Positions 1 to 13,621 are shown, counted from the first letter of the stretch. The stretch: DNA of 64,000 bases from Nocardiopsis sp. N85 (GCF_028882275.1 NZ_JARBUT010000015.1:1-64000); one strand, 5' to 3'. Numbers and translations: made by a program. The notes: generated from the letters alone by a model not told the origin.

Positions 1-236
1 CCGATCACGTACGAGTCCAGGAACTCGTAGATCTCCCGAGGCTTGGGCAACGCGTCCCAGGAGTCCTCGACGGGGAGGACGCCCTCCTCTTCCTCCATGA
101 TCTCGTTGCACAGGCCGACGCACTCATCGCAGATGCAGATGTGGCCGGGTCCGGCGATCAACCTGCGGACCTCACTCTGGTCCTTGCCGCAGAACGAGCA
201 CTTGAGCAGGGGCCCGCCGGCACCGGTGCGTGTCAC
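1..236 (-). CDS. clpX: ATP-dependent Clp protease ATP-binding subunit ClpX, N-terminal part (cut by window edge)
   Basis: Only the first 78 codons are present. ClpX is the AAA+ unfoldase that recognises tagged proteins and feeds them into the ClpP chamber in the cytoplasm. The visible part holds the ClpX zinc-binding domain: [14 protein letters not shown] followed by [11 protein letters not shown], giving the two CxxC pairs, then the conserved linker [15 protein letters not shown] that leads into the AAA+ core. The GTG start at 236 is preceded by a clear GAGGAG ribosome binding site about 7 bases upstream. A partner clpP would be expected off the left edge. Identification is firm from the zinc domain and linker; the ATPase core is not visible. 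Confidence 0.95.
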   Translation of the reverse strand, partial: MTRTGAGGPLLKCSFCGKDQSEVRRLIAGPGHICICDECVGLCNEIMEEEEGVLPVEDSWDALPKPREIYEFLDSYVI

Positions 237-478
237 TGAACGTCTCCTCACGGGCTGCGGAGTCCCACCCCGTCGTACCAGGGAGTGTCTCCGTTCCTCC
301 ACGCTACCCCGGTTCGGGGACCGCGCAATCCAGCCGACGACGGTCGGGAGACGGCCCGGGGGCCGCCCCCGCCCGGTCGGCCCGGGTCGGTTCCTTCGGA
401 TGGTCGACCTCGGCCGTCGGGTACGGGAGCGACCTTCCCACCAGGGATGGAGTCCGTTCCGCGCGCGCGGACGGGCCG

Positions 479-495
479 GCCCCCGGACCGGGGGC
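479..495 (-). terminator. Possible terminator of the TetR gene
   Basis: GCCCCC and GGGGGC flank a five-base loop just beyond the TetR stop codon. It is a short GC hairpin without a T-run, so the call is tentative. The rest of 237-518 holds the clpX promoter region and no credible gene. Confidence 0.35.
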
Positions 496-518
496 ACCGC
501 CTTTCCGGAGCGGCGGGA

Positions 519-1592
519 TCACCGGCGGGCCCTCCCCGGCGTACGGGGACGGGCGGTGTCCGCGACCGCGTATCCGGCGCCGCGTTCGGTCGAGCGGGCG
601 CTCACCCTGCCGTCGGTGATCCGCAGCGCGAACTCGGTGCCGTCGTCCACGGAGTCCGCGCCGGCCGCGGCGGCGATGGCGCCGTCATCGTCCAGGACCA
701 GGCGTGCCCGGGGCCGACCGGGGAAGGCCCTGGACAGGCAGCGGCGCAGGTCGGCGAGGACCGCCCGGACCAGGGGCCCGCGTTCGGCGGGGGCGTCGGT
801 GACGATGACGGCGGTGACCGCGCCGGGTGCGGCCCGCAACGCGTCCTCGACGGCTTCGAGACGCTCCAGACCCAGGACGACCACGACGCCGTCGACGGTC
901 GGGTCGACCGGTTCCCGGGTCAGCAGGTCCACGCCTGCCGGCGGCGACCAGGGCTCGTCGACGCGGACGGCGGCGCCGACGTGGGCCAGGTGCGGGGGCG
1001 GGTCGGTGTCGTCGAGTTCCAGTCCGGCGAGGTGTTCGCAGGTGCGGATCACGGTGAAGGGATCGATGACGCCGGGGGTCGTGGCGGCCGTCGCCTCGGC
1101 GCCGTGGAGGACGGTGAGGACGGCCTGCGCCTGCCGGACCCGGCGTCGGCCGTCGCCCGCCAGGTCCTCCAGGGCCAGACCGAGCAGGATCGCGTCAAGG
1201 CGGGTGAGCTGGGCGAAGGCTCGTCTGACGGGGGCGTCGGACAGTACTTCGGGGGTGAGCGCGGCACCGGTGCCGAGGGAGTCGTCGGCCTCGGTGAGCG
1301 GAACCCGGGAGAGCCGGAGGCGGGCGAAGGCCGCCAGGGCGGAGGCCGGGTCGGTGCCGGGGTCGACCGCGGGGGCGTCGGCGCGTTCGGCGGCGTCGGC
1401 GAGGACCGCGAAGTAGAGGGCGCGTTTACCGGGGAAGTTGGAGTAGACCGCGCCTCGGGTGAGGTCGGCGCGTTCGGCGATGCGGTCGATCTTGGCGTCG
1501 CGGAAGCCGCGTTCGGCGAACTCCTCCCCGGCCGCGGCCAGCACGCGCGCGCGGTTGTGGGCCTGTTGTCGCGCCCTCGTGAGCCGGGCCAT
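519..1592 (-). CDS. TetR/AcrR-family regulator with an unusual long C-terminal domain
   Basis: 357 residues, well above the usual 190-230 of the family. Residues about 8-55 form the TetR helix-turn-helix (RVLAAAGEEFAERGF then ADLTRGAVYSNFPGK, the signature recognition helix). A helical ligand-binding region follows to about residue 200. The last ~140 residues are extra: alternating hydrophobic strands (VDGVVVVLGL, VTAVIVTDAP, RARLVLDDDGAI, FALRITDGRVSAR) that look like a thioredoxin/redoxin-type fold without a CxxC. ATG at 1592 has GGGAGGG just upstream; longer forms have no such site. The gene is divergent from the ABC exporter at 1703, with dyads in the gap, so it most likely represses that exporter. 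The inducer is unknown. Confidence 0.85.
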   Translation of the reverse strand: MARLTRARQQAHNRARVLAAAGEEFAERGFRDAKIDRIAERADLTRGAVYSNFPGKRALYFAVLADAAERADAPAVDPGTDPASALAAFARLRLSRVPLTEADDSLGTGAALTPEVLSDAPVRRAFAQLTRLDAILLGLALEDLAGDGRRRVRQAQAVLTVLHGAEATAATTPGVIDPFTVIRTCEHLAGLELDDTDPPPHLAHVGAAVRVDEPWSPPAGVDLLTREPVDPTVDGVVVVLGLERLEAVEDALRAAPGAVTAVIVTDAPAERGPLVRAVLADLRRCLSRAFPGRPRARLVLDDDGAIAAAAGADSVDDGTEFALRITDGRVSARSTERGAGYAVADTARPRTPGRARR

Positions 1593-1640
1593 GTCCCTCC
1601 CCTGTCTCCTCGGTGCACCCATCCTACGTTGAGATGCCCT

Positions 1641-1690
1641 GAACACTCAGATACTGTCATCATCTGAATGTCGTGAACATTTGAATGTGA
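1641..1690. promoter_or_regulatory. Divergent promoter/operator region between tetR and the ABC exporter
   Basis: An AT-rich patch in otherwise GC-rich DNA. It contains TCAGAT (1647-1652) and ATCTGA (1662-1667) as an inverted repeat with a 9-base gap, and AATGT (1667-1671) with ACATT (1677-1681) as a second inverted repeat with a 5-base gap. Direct repeats TGAATGT occur at 1665-1671 and 1682-1688. TetR operators are typically such dyads in a divergent gap, so these are the candidate binding sites of the neighbouring regulator. Confidence 0.6.
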
Positions 1691-1702
1691 GGGAGACGGA
1701 TC

Positions 1703-2656
1703 GTGGAGCAACCGGCGTTCCAGGCCGAGGGCCTGGTCAAACGCTTCGGGAAGACCGTCGCCTTGGACGGTGTGGACCTGTCCGCCCGGCCGGGCACGGT
1801 CCTGGCCGTGCTCGGCCCCAACGGCGCGGGCAAGACCACCGCCGTGCGGATCCTGGCCACCCTCGTCCGCCCCGACGCGGGGACCGCCCGCGTGGGCGGG
1901 TTCGACGTGGTCCGCGAGGCCGCACGGGTGCGTCGGCTCATCGGCCTGGCCGGGCAGAGCGCCACCGTCGACGAGGAGCTCAGCGGCCGGGGCAACCTGG
2001 TGCTGATCGGCCTTCTATTGGACCTGCGCCGCAACGAGGCCCGCACCCGGGCCGCCGAACTGCTCGACCGGTTCGGACTCACCGAGGACGCCGACCGCCC
2101 CGTCGCGGTCTACTCCGGCGGGATGCGCCGACGTCTGGACCTGGCAGCGAGCCTGGTGGGCCGTCCACGGGTGGTGTTCCTGGACGAGCCCACCACCGGG
2201 CTGGACCCGGGGCGGCGCGAGGAACTGTGGCGGATGGTGCGCGAGGCGACCGCCGAAGGTGTGTCGGTGCTGCTGACCACCCAGTACCTGGAGGAGGCCG
2301 ACGCTCTCGCCGACGACCTCCGCGTCATCGACCACGGACGGGTGATCGCGGCGGGGACCCCGGCCGAGCTCAAGCGCGTGGTCGGCGGCCAGGCCGTGTC
2401 GGTGCGCCCGGACGACCCCGAGCACATGGACGAGACCGCCCGGGTGCTCGCCTCCGTGACCGGGCGTTCCCCGGAACGGACGGGGCGCGCCACCCTGTCG
2501 GTCCCCGTGGACGACGCCGACACCGCCTGGCGGGTGGCCGACGGGCTGCGCGCCGAGGGCGTCCCCGTGACCGAGTTCTCCCTGCACCTGCCGAGTCTGG
2601 ACGAGGTGTTCTTCGCCCTGACCGGCGTCTCCCGCGACAAGGAGTCCGACACGTGA
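1703..2656 (+). CDS. DrrA-like ABC exporter ATP-binding protein
   Basis: 317 residues. It is the nucleotide-binding subunit of an ABC-2 type exporter (daunorubicin-resistance DrrA class), acting at the inner face of the membrane. Walker A is GPNGAGKT (about 37-44), the ABC signature is YSGGMRRR (about 140), Walker B is VVFLDEPTTGLDP, and the switch region is LLTTQYLEEADALAD. The C-terminal ~90 residues match the DrrA extension ending in SLDEVFFALTG. GTG at 1703 follows a GGGAGA site. The stop overlaps the permease start by four bases (GTGA), indicating translational coupling. The divergent TetR gene probably controls it. Substrate cannot be read from the sequence. Confidence 0.93.
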   Translation: MEQPAFQAEGLVKRFGKTVALDGVDLSARPGTVLAVLGPNGAGKTTAVRILATLVRPDAGTARVGGFDVVREAARVRRLIGLAGQSATVDEELSGRGNLVLIGLLLDLRRNEARTRAAELLDRFGLTEDADRPVAVYSGGMRRRLDLAASLVGRPRVVFLDEPTTGLDPGRREELWRMVREATAEGVSVLLTTQYLEEADALADDLRVIDHGRVIAAGTPAELKRVVGGQAVSVRPDDPEHMDETARVLASVTGRSPERTGRATLSVPVDDADTAWRVADGLRAEGVPVTEFSLHLPSLDEVFFALTGVSRDKESDT

Positions 2657-3453
2657 GCGACCTCCTCTCCCCCCTCGACACGCCCCGGCGGCCCGCCGCC
2701 CTGACCCGGCACAGCCTGGTCCTGGCCCGGCGCGGCCTGGCCAAGTCCGTCCGCGACCCCGGGGCGATCGTCAACGGGGTGATCACCCCGGCGCTGTTCA
2801 TGGTCCTGTTCGTCTACCTGTTCGGCGGGTCGGTGTCCGGCTCCACCGGCGATTACCTGCGCTACCTGTTCCCCGGGGTGCTGGTGATGGGCGCCGGGCT
2901 GTCGGGGATGCTCGCCAGCGGCGTGAGCATCAACGTCGACCGGAAGAAGGGTGTGTTCGACCGGTTCCGCAGCCTGCCCATCGGACGGTCGGCGCCCCTG
3001 TGGGGATCGGTGCTGGCCGACGTGGTGCGGTACGCGGTGGCGGTGGCGCTGCTGTTCGCGATCGGATACCTGATGGGGTTCCGGGTGACCACCGACCTCG
3101 CTTCCGCGGCGGCGGCGGCCGCACTGGCGATGGGGTTCGGATTCGCGCTGAGCTGGGTCATGGTGTTCGTGGGCGTGCTGGTGCGCAACGAGAGCACCGT
3201 CCTGGCGGTGGCGTTCATCGCGTTCCTGCCGCTGCTGCTGGGCACGAGTCTGGCCGCGCCGGTGGACACCCTGCCGGGGTGGTTGCGGGCCTGGGCCGGG
3301 ATCAACCCGGCGACGCACGCGATGGACGCGTGCCGGGCCCTCCTCACCGGCACCGCCGCCGGCGCCTCGATCACGGTCACCCTGGCGTGGTCGGCCGGCC
3401 TGGTCGCGGTCTTCTGTCCTCTCGCGGTCCTGGCCCACACCCGCGAACGCTGA
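2653..3453 (+). CDS. ABC-2 type exporter permease (DrrB-like)
   Basis: 266 residues with six predicted membrane segments, starting around GAIVNGVITPALFMVLFVYLF and ending with AGLVAVFCPLAVLAHTRER. It matches the ABC-2 membrane family, including the conserved block GVFDRFRSLPIGRSAPLWGSVLADVVRY and the later INPATHAMDACRALLTG. The GTG start at 2653 lies inside the stop region of the upstream ATPase gene (GTGA overlap). Together the two genes make a half-transporter exporting a hydrophobic compound or drug. A short hairpin (3488-3510) follows. Confidence 0.92.
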   Translation: MSDLLSPLDTPRRPAALTRHSLVLARRGLAKSVRDPGAIVNGVITPALFMVLFVYLFGGSVSGSTGDYLRYLFPGVLVMGAGLSGMLASGVSINVDRKKGVFDRFRSLPIGRSAPLWGSVLADVVRYAVAVALLFAIGYLMGFRVTTDLASAAAAAALAMGFGFALSWVMVFVGVLVRNESTVLAVAFIAFLPLLLGTSLAAPVDTLPGWLRAWAGINPATHAMDACRALLTGTAAGASITVTLAWSAGLVAVFCPLAVLAHTRER

Positions 3454-3487
3454 GCCGTCGCGCCACGGGCCCCCGTCCCTCGCGGGA

Positions 3488-3510
3488 AGCGATCCGGCGG
3501 CGGGATCGCT
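3488..3510 (+). terminator. Hairpin after the ABC exporter operon
   Basis: AGCGATCC pairs with GGATCGCT around a short loop, 35 bases after the permease stop. No T-run, as is usual in this genome type. Confidence 0.45.
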
Positions 3511-3619
3511 CGGATCGTGGTGCGGTGGGCGTCGCCGCGCCGACCGCACCCGGTGCGCGGGGACGGGGTTCCGGCGGGCCGGGGTCGTCCCGGTCCGCCG
3601 GCCCCCTCCGGGCACGGGC

Positions 3620-3650
3620 TTGACCTGGAGCGCGCTCCAGGTCGCAGACT
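3620..3650 (+). promoter_or_regulatory. MerR-family type promoter with 20-bp perfect palindrome
   Basis: The perfect palindrome ACCTGGAGCGCGCTCCAGGT occupies 3623-3642. A -35 element TTGACC lies at 3620-3625 and a -10-like CAGACT at 3645-3650, giving a 19-base spacer. Over-long spacers filled by a dyad are the hallmark of promoters opened by MerR-family activators (SoxR, MerR, CueR type). The aldo/keto reductase starts 48 bases downstream. No MerR gene lies in the window, so the regulator must be elsewhere. Confidence 0.8.
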
Positions 3651-3697
3651 CCTGTTCCAAGGCCCGCGCCGCGCGGGTCAGGGACGGGAGAACCCTC

Positions 3698-4687
3698 ATG
3701 CGACAGCGCACCATCGGCACCGACCCCGCCACCCGGCGCGAGGTGAGCGCCCTCGCCCTGGGCGCGATGAACATGGGCACGCGCACCGACGAGAAGACGT
3801 CGTTCGCGATCCTCGACCGGTACGTCGAGGCCGGGGGCACCTTCATCGACACCTCCAACAACTACGCGTTCTGGGCGGACGGCGGCCAGGGAGGGCAGAG
3901 CGAGGAACTGATCGGCCGCTGGCTCCGCGACCGGGGCGTCGGCGACGACCTCGTCATCGCCACCAAGCTCGGTGCCCGCCCGCTCGCGCCGGGTACGGGT
4001 TACACCGACAACGCCGAGGGGCTCTCCGCCCGGGCCGTCCGGGAGGCCGCCGAGGCGAGCCGCGAGCGCCTGGGCCTGGAGCGCGTGGACCTGCTGTACG
4101 CGCACATCGAGGACCAGCGGGGCGTACCTCTGGAGGAGACCGTCGAGGGCTTCGCGGACCTGGTACGGGAGGGCTCGGTGGGACTGCTGGGGGTGAGCAA
4201 CCACTCCGTCTGGCGGGTGGAGCGCGCCCGCGCCCTGGCGGCCTCCGCGGGCCTGCCGGGGTACGAGGTGCTCCAGTACCAGCACGGCTACCTGCGGCCG
4301 CGCACCGACATCGGCGACCCGCTCTGCGCGGACGGCGACATCGGCGGAGCCGGTTCGGACCTGCTCACCTACATGCGCGCCGAACCCGGGCTGACCCTGG
4401 TCGCCTACACCCCGCTGCTCGGCGGCGCCTACGTCCGTGATGACAAGCCCCTGCCCCGCGGCTACGACCATCCGGGCACCACGGCGCGGCTGGCGGCGCT
4501 GGGGGAGGTCGTCGCGGAGACCGGGGCCACCCCCAACCAGGTGGTCCTGGCCTGGCAGATGGGCCACGAACTGCCGATCGTCCCCCTGGTGGGCGCCTCC
4601 ACCGTGGAGCAGCTGGACGAGCTCCTGGGCGCGCTCGACCTGGACCTCACCGAGGACCAGCGCGCCCGCCTGGACGCCGCGAACTGA
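3698..4687 (+). CDS. Aldo/keto reductase
   Basis: 329 residues of the NADPH-dependent aldo/keto reductase superfamily, a cytoplasmic TIM barrel reducing aldehydes or ketones. Family features are the N-terminal LALGAMNMGT, the catalytic block GGTFIDTSNNYAFW (Asp and Tyr of the tetrad), LVIATKLGARP (Lys), LYAHIEDQ (His) and the C-terminal NADPH pocket VPLVGASTVEQLDELLGALDLDL. The ATG at 3698 has GGGAG upstream; a longer reading to 3620 would run through the promoter and is rejected. It stands alone behind a MerR-type promoter, which suggests induction by a chemical or redox stress. Substrate unknown. Confidence 0.92.
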   Translation: MRQRTIGTDPATRREVSALALGAMNMGTRTDEKTSFAILDRYVEAGGTFIDTSNNYAFWADGGQGGQSEELIGRWLRDRGVGDDLVIATKLGARPLAPGTGYTDNAEGLSARAVREAAEASRERLGLERVDLLYAHIEDQRGVPLEETVEGFADLVREGSVGLLGVSNHSVWRVERARALAASAGLPGYEVLQYQHGYLRPRTDIGDPLCADGDIGGAGSDLLTYMRAEPGLTLVAYTPLLGGAYVRDDKPLPRGYDHPGTTARLAALGEVVAETGATPNQVVLAWQMGHELPIVPLVGASTVEQLDELLGALDLDLTEDQRARLDAAN

Positions 4688-4731
4688 ACCGGCGGCCGAC
4701 TGCTCCGCCGAGGACCGCCCCACCCGCGTCG

Positions 4732-4765
4732 CGGGACGCCCCGGTGCCGTTCTCGGGGCGTCCCG
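4732..4765 (+). terminator. Terminator after the aldo/keto reductase
   Basis: CGGGACGCCCCG and CGGGGCGTCCCG form a perfect 12-bp stem with a 10-base loop, 45 bases beyond the stop codon. Confidence 0.65.
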
Positions 4766-4924
4766 TCCGCGTACCCTTCTTCGAGCCGCCGGGGCCGCGC
4801 CCCGTACGAACGTGTGGACGGAGAGACGGGGTGACCCGCCGGATCGGAACCGCCGCGGAGCGGCACACGACCGCACACGCCCGGTGGTCGTGTTCTCATC
4901 GAACCCTCATGCTCCCCTGCCTCG

Positions 4925-5160
4925 ATGGGAGGCGATGGGCACGGACCCGTCCCGGTGGTGGACGACGCCCCGGCTTCGCGGATCCGGTCGCGGCGGTCCC
5001 GACCTTCCACGGGTTCACCGTTCCCACCGCCACCTCGCCGGCCCTGGACCGGCGGGTCCGGCCGAGCACGATCCCGACCTGCTGGTCATCGACGTCATGC
5101 GGCCCGACGGCGACGGCCGCGAGCCGTGCCGGGCGGCCCTCCCGCCCCGGCTCCGGCCGG
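4925..5160 (+). pseudogene. Decayed response-regulator receiver domain (two frameshifts)
   Basis: Three reading frames in succession spell a recognisable two-component receiver domain. Frame of 4925: GPVPVVDDAPA (the acidic pair that binds Mg2+). Next frame: FADPVAAVPTFHGFTVPTATSPALDRRVR (helix 1, strand 2, helix 2). Next frame from about 5063: EHDPDLLVIDVMRPDGDGRE (the phospho-acceptor Asp in the LLVIDVM strand and the following PDGDG loop). The gene then stops against the convergent MarR gene, so the rest of the receiver and any DNA-binding domain are gone. No histidine kinase is nearby. I read it as a relic rather than a working gene. Confidence 0.6.
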
Positions 5161-5161
5161 T

Positions 5162-5650
5162 TCAGGAGATGGGCGCGTCCGCGTGGGCGCGCAGGGCGCG
5201 GGCGATCTCTCCGGCGGCCCGCACCTGCTCCGGGGTGAGGGCGTCGACGAAGAGTTCGCGGACGGCGGTCAGATGGGGGACCGTCGCGCCGTGGAAGGCC
5301 GTCGCCCCCTCCTTCTCCAGGACGATCTCGGCGCCCCGGTTGTCGATGGCGCAGTCCTCGCGGCGGATGAGTCCGCGCCGTTCCATGCGCCCCAGGTGGT
5401 GGGACAGGCGGCTGCGCTCCCAGCCGATCACCTCGGCCAGTTCGGAGGAGCGCATCCGCTCCCCCTCGGTCTCGGTGAGCGCGAGCAGCACCTTGTAGTC
5501 GCCCGGCGAGAGGCCCGAGTCCCGCTGCAACCGGGCGGAGATCTCCGCGTTCAGGGCCTCCGTCGCTTCGAGGAACGCGCGCCAGGAGCGCAGCTCGTCC
5601 CGTGTCGGCAGGCGTCGCCCCCTGCGCGGCGTGCGCACTTCGTCGGCCAT
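5162..5650 (-). CDS. MarR-family transcriptional regulator
   Basis: 162 residues. MarR proteins are dimeric winged-helix regulators that release DNA on binding phenolics or on oxidation. The winged helix covers about residues 45-120: LSPGDYKVLLALTETEGERMRSSELAEVIGWERSRLSHHLGRMERRGLIRRE, with the family's wing DNRGAEIVLEKEG. ATG at 5650 is preferred because longer reading frames run through the operator dyads. Two perfect 14-bp palindromes lie between this gene and the divergent flavin-dependent monooxygenase at 5791, so it probably controls both itself and that operon. Confidence 0.9.
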   Translation of the reverse strand: MADEVRTPRRGRRLPTRDELRSWRAFLEATEALNAEISARLQRDSGLSPGDYKVLLALTETEGERMRSSELAEVIGWERSRLSHHLGRMERRGLIRREDCAIDNRGAEIVLEKEGATAFHGATVPHLTAVRELFVDALTPEQVRAAGEIARALRAHADAPIS

Positions 5651-5663
5651 GGCCACCCCCATA

Positions 5664-5705
5664 ATTGACATGTCAATCATATGATCGCATAATTGACGCG
5701 TCAAT
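5664..5705. promoter_or_regulatory. Twin MarR operators
   Basis: ATTGACATGTCAAT (5664-5677) and ATTGACGCGTCAAT (5692-5705) are both perfect 14-bp palindromes sharing ATTGAC-N2-GTCAAT, with centres 28 bases apart. They sit in the divergent gap beside the marR start. Paired palindromes of this kind are typical MarR binding sites. Confidence 0.8.
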
Positions 5706-5790
5706 CACCTGGCGGCGGGCACCTCACGAGGGACGACCGGGCCGCCACGGTTCGGACCCGTGTCCGGGCCGCTCGGCAAGGAGGCCACCC

Positions 5791-6840
5791 ATGTCCGACC
5801 CGCTCTTCGGACTCGACACGTTCGGCGACGTCCCCGAAGGCCCCGACGGAAAACCCCTCTCCCACGGCGAGGCGATCCGCCGCGTCGTCGACGAGGCCGT
5901 CCTGGCGGACGAGATCGGCGTCGACGCCATCGCCCTGGGCGAGCACCATCGGCCCGAGTACGCGATCTCCACCCCGGAGACCGTCCTGGCCGGCATCGCC
6001 GGCCGCACCTCGCGCATCCGGCTGGGTTCGGGGGTCACCGTGCTCAGCTCCGACGATCCGGTACGGGTCTTCCAGCGCTTCGCGACCCTGGACGCGCTTT
6101 CCAACGGACGCGCGGAGGTCATCCTGGGGCGCGGCTCGTTCACCGAGTCCTTCCCGCTGTTCGGCCACGATTTGCGCGACTACGACGTGCTGTTCGAGGA
6201 GAAGATCGACCTCTTCGTCAAGCTGCTCGACGAGGCTCCGGTGACCTGGAGCGGGACCGTCCGAGCGCCGTTGAAGGACGCCGACGTCTTCCCCAAGACC
6301 GACTCGGGCCGGCTGACCACATGGGTCGGGGTCGGCGGGTCCCCCCAGTCGGTCGTGCGCACCGCGCGCCACGGACTGCCCCTGATGCTGGCCATCATCG
6401 GCGGCTCCCCCGAGCGGTTCGGCCCCTACATCGAGCTGTACGAGCGGGCCGCCGCGCAGTTCGGCACGGTCGCGCACCCGGTGGGGATGCACTCCCCCGG
6501 GTTCATCGCCGACACCGACGAGGAGGCGAAGGAGATCTTCTACCCGCGCTACAAGGTCGTCCACGACCGGATCGGCGCCGAGCGGGGCTGGGGACCGATG
6601 CGCAAGGAGCAGTTCGAGAACGAGATCGCCCACGGGTCGATGTACGTCGGCTCCCCCGAGACGGTCGCCCGCAAGATGGCCGCGGCCATCCGGACACTGG
6701 GCGTGGGCCGGTTCGACCTCATCTACTCCAACGGGGCGATCCCGGCACCGGACCGCATGCGCGCCGTCGAACTGTACGGGACCCGGGTGATCCCGATGGT
6801 CCGTGACATCCTCGCGGACCGAAAGGCGGAGGGGAGTTGA
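5791..6840 (+). CDS. LLM-class flavin-dependent oxidoreductase (luciferase-like)
   Basis: 349 residues of the bacterial-luciferase-like monooxygenase family, which use reduced FMN or F420. Visible landmarks are [67 protein letters not shown] near the N-terminal half, and [10 protein letters not shown] with the closing barrel near the C-terminus. ATG at 5791 has a strong AAGGAGG site at 5778. The stop overlaps the next start by four bases (TTGA), so it is co-translated with an NADP/F420-type oxidoreductase that could supply reduced cofactor. MarR control is likely from the twin operators upstream. Substrate unknown. Confidence 0.9.
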   Translation: MSDPLFGLDTFGDVPEGPDGKPLSHGEAIRRVVDEAVLADEIGVDAIALGEHHRPEYAISTPETVLAGIAGRTSRIRLGSGVTVLSSDDPVRVFQRFATLDALSNGRAEVILGRGSFTESFPLFGHDLRDYDVLFEEKIDLFVKLLDEAPVTWSGTVRAPLKDADVFPKTDSGRLTTWVGVGGSPQSVVRTARHGLPLMLAIIGGSPERFGPYIELYERAAAQFGTVAHPVGMHSPGFIADTDEEAKEIFYPRYKVVHDRIGAERGWGPMRKEQFENEIAHGSMYVGSPETVARKMAAAIRTLGVGRFDLIYSNGAIPAPDRMRAVELYGTRVIPMVRDILADRKAEGS

Positions 6841-7544
6841 GCGACGTGGAACAGAGGACCGCTCCGGTCCTGGGCGTCCTGGGCGCGGGCAAGGTCGGCA
6901 CGGTGCTGGCCCGGCTGGCGCTGGCGGCCGGGCACCGGGTGCTGATCGCCGGATCCGGCGACCCCGCCGAGATCGAGCTGACGGTGTCGGTGCTCGCTCC
7001 GGGCGCCGAGGCGATGACCGGAGAGGAGGCGGCGGCCAAGGCCGACGTGGTCGTGCTGGCGCTGCCGCTGGGCCGGTACCGCACGATCCCCGCCGGGACG
7101 CTGACCGGGAAACCGGTCATCGACGCGATGAACCACTGGTGGGAGGTGGACGGCCCCCGGGAGGACCTCGTGGATCCGCGCACCTCCTCCAGCGAGATCG
7201 TCCAGGGGTTCCTGGCCGGGGCCCGTGTCGTCAAGGCGTTCAACCACATGGGCTACCACGACCTGGAGGACGAGGCCCGACCGACAGGCGCGCCGGGGCG
7301 CAGGGCGATCGCGATCGCCGGAGACGACACCGGTGACCTGGCCCTGGTGGGGTCCATCGTGGACGCGCTGGGATTCGACCCGGTCGTGGCCGGTCCGCTG
7401 GCCGCGGGCGTGCGCCTGGAGCCGGGCACCGAACCCTTCGGGGCCAACGTGGGCGCCGAGGAGCTGCGCGCCATGATCGAGCGCTTCCCCCAATCCGAGC
7501 GGGGCCGGGCGGTCATCGCGGCGCGCGGGGACGCGCCCCGCTGA
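6837..7544 (+). CDS. NADPH:F420 oxidoreductase-like Rossmann protein
   Basis: 235 residues of the NAD(P)-binding family that includes F420-dependent NADP reductase. The N-terminal dinucleotide site is [23 protein letters not shown] (about residues 11-33), then [13 protein letters not shown] and VIDAMNHWW, and later VVKAFNHMG. The TTG start at 6837 overlaps the upstream stop and has GGAGGGG before it; GTG at 6846 is the alternative. It is coupled to the flavin-dependent monooxygenase, so transfer of hydride between NADPH and a deazaflavin or flavin for that enzyme is the natural reading, though this is inference. Confidence 0.82.
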   Translation: MSDVEQRTAPVLGVLGAGKVGTVLARLALAAGHRVLIAGSGDPAEIELTVSVLAPGAEAMTGEEAAAKADVVVLALPLGRYRTIPAGTLTGKPVIDAMNHWWEVDGPREDLVDPRTSSSEIVQGFLAGARVVKAFNHMGYHDLEDEARPTGAPGRRAIAIAGDDTGDLALVGSIVDALGFDPVVAGPLAAGVRLEPGTEPFGANVGAEELRAMIERFPQSERGRAVIAARGDAPR

Positions 7545-7556
7545 ACCTCCCGGGTA

Positions 7557-7605
7557 GGGCGTACGGCCTCCGATCGACGGTGAATCGGGGGCCGTGCGCA
7601 CGCCC
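7557..7605 (+). terminator. Terminator after the monooxygenase operon
   Basis: Stepped inverted repeat: GGGCGT/ACGCCC, ACGGCC/GGCCGT and CCGAT/ATCGG pair in order around a short loop, starting 12 bases after the stop codon. Beyond it, 7606-7830 holds no credible gene. Confidence 0.55.
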
Positions 7606-7830
7606 GGCGGTGTTCGGCCCGGGTCGACGGCCGTCGGGGGCCGCGCGAAGTGCCGAGAACGCGCCGGCGGCCGGGGCGGTACCGCGTACGGCCGCTCAGC
7701 GTTCCCCGGCCCGCCCGACGCACCGATCGGCCGCACACGCGAACCGCGAGTATCGATAGGGACACGAAATGCCAGAAACGGGTGAGAACGGTCACGCGGA
7801 AAAAGGGGCGCCCGGTGGGGATCGAGTTCC

Positions 7831-7850
7831 TTTTGTGGGGTTCCCACAAG
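7831..7850. promoter_or_regulatory. Candidate FasR-type box upstream of the single-chain carboxylase
   Basis: TTTTGTGGGGTTCCCACAAG contains the dyad TTGTGG-N5-CCACAA (7833-7849). The same 20-mer with one substitution lies before fabD at 37370-37389. Two near-identical long boxes before two lipid loci, one beside fasR, make a shared operator very likely. Assignment to FasR is inference. Confidence 0.7.
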
Positions 7851-7930
7851 GTCCCGCTCCAGGTGTGGGCGGTTCGGGACATTGGTGTGCCGGTGGATGA
7901 TCGAGCACAGTAGTAGGTGGAAGCAGGAAG

Positions 7931-7960
7931 AGGCGACCTCCGACACCTCGGAGGTCGCCT
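7931..7960 (+). promoter_or_regulatory. Perfect 12-bp hairpin in the carboxylase leader
   Basis: AGGCGACCTCCG and CGGAGGTCGCCT flank a 6-base loop, ending 31 bases before the GTG start. No gene upstream ends here and no T-run follows. It may be a leader structure, an attenuator, or the terminator of an unrecognised short transcript started near the box at 7831. Confidence 0.5.
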
Positions 7961-7991
7961 TCCGTCGTAGACAGCCCGGGGAGGTCGGCCG

Positions 7992-13472
<5,481 letters not shown>

Positions 13473-13537
13473 TCGAGGACCGGCGGAGGGGACCCGGCGG
13501 ATCTCCTGTGCCGTCGGTCGATCCCGGGTCCTGATCG

Positions 13538-13573
13538 CTTCGCCCCGTCGAGTCGTCGCTCGGCGGGGCGAAG
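13538..13573 (+). terminator. Hairpin after the carboxylase gene
   Basis: CTTCGCCCCG and CGGGGCGAAG pair, extended inwards by CGAG/CTCG across one mismatch. Confidence 0.6.
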
Positions 13574-13621
13574 TGCCGCACGGTCACGGGGGCGGGCCCG
13601 GGCCGACCGACCCGGGCGGGG

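Noticed and set aside
7931-7960. Terminator of the gene ending at 7544
   Set aside because: It lies nearly 400 bases downstream, beyond another hairpin and the regulatory box, so a leader role fits better.
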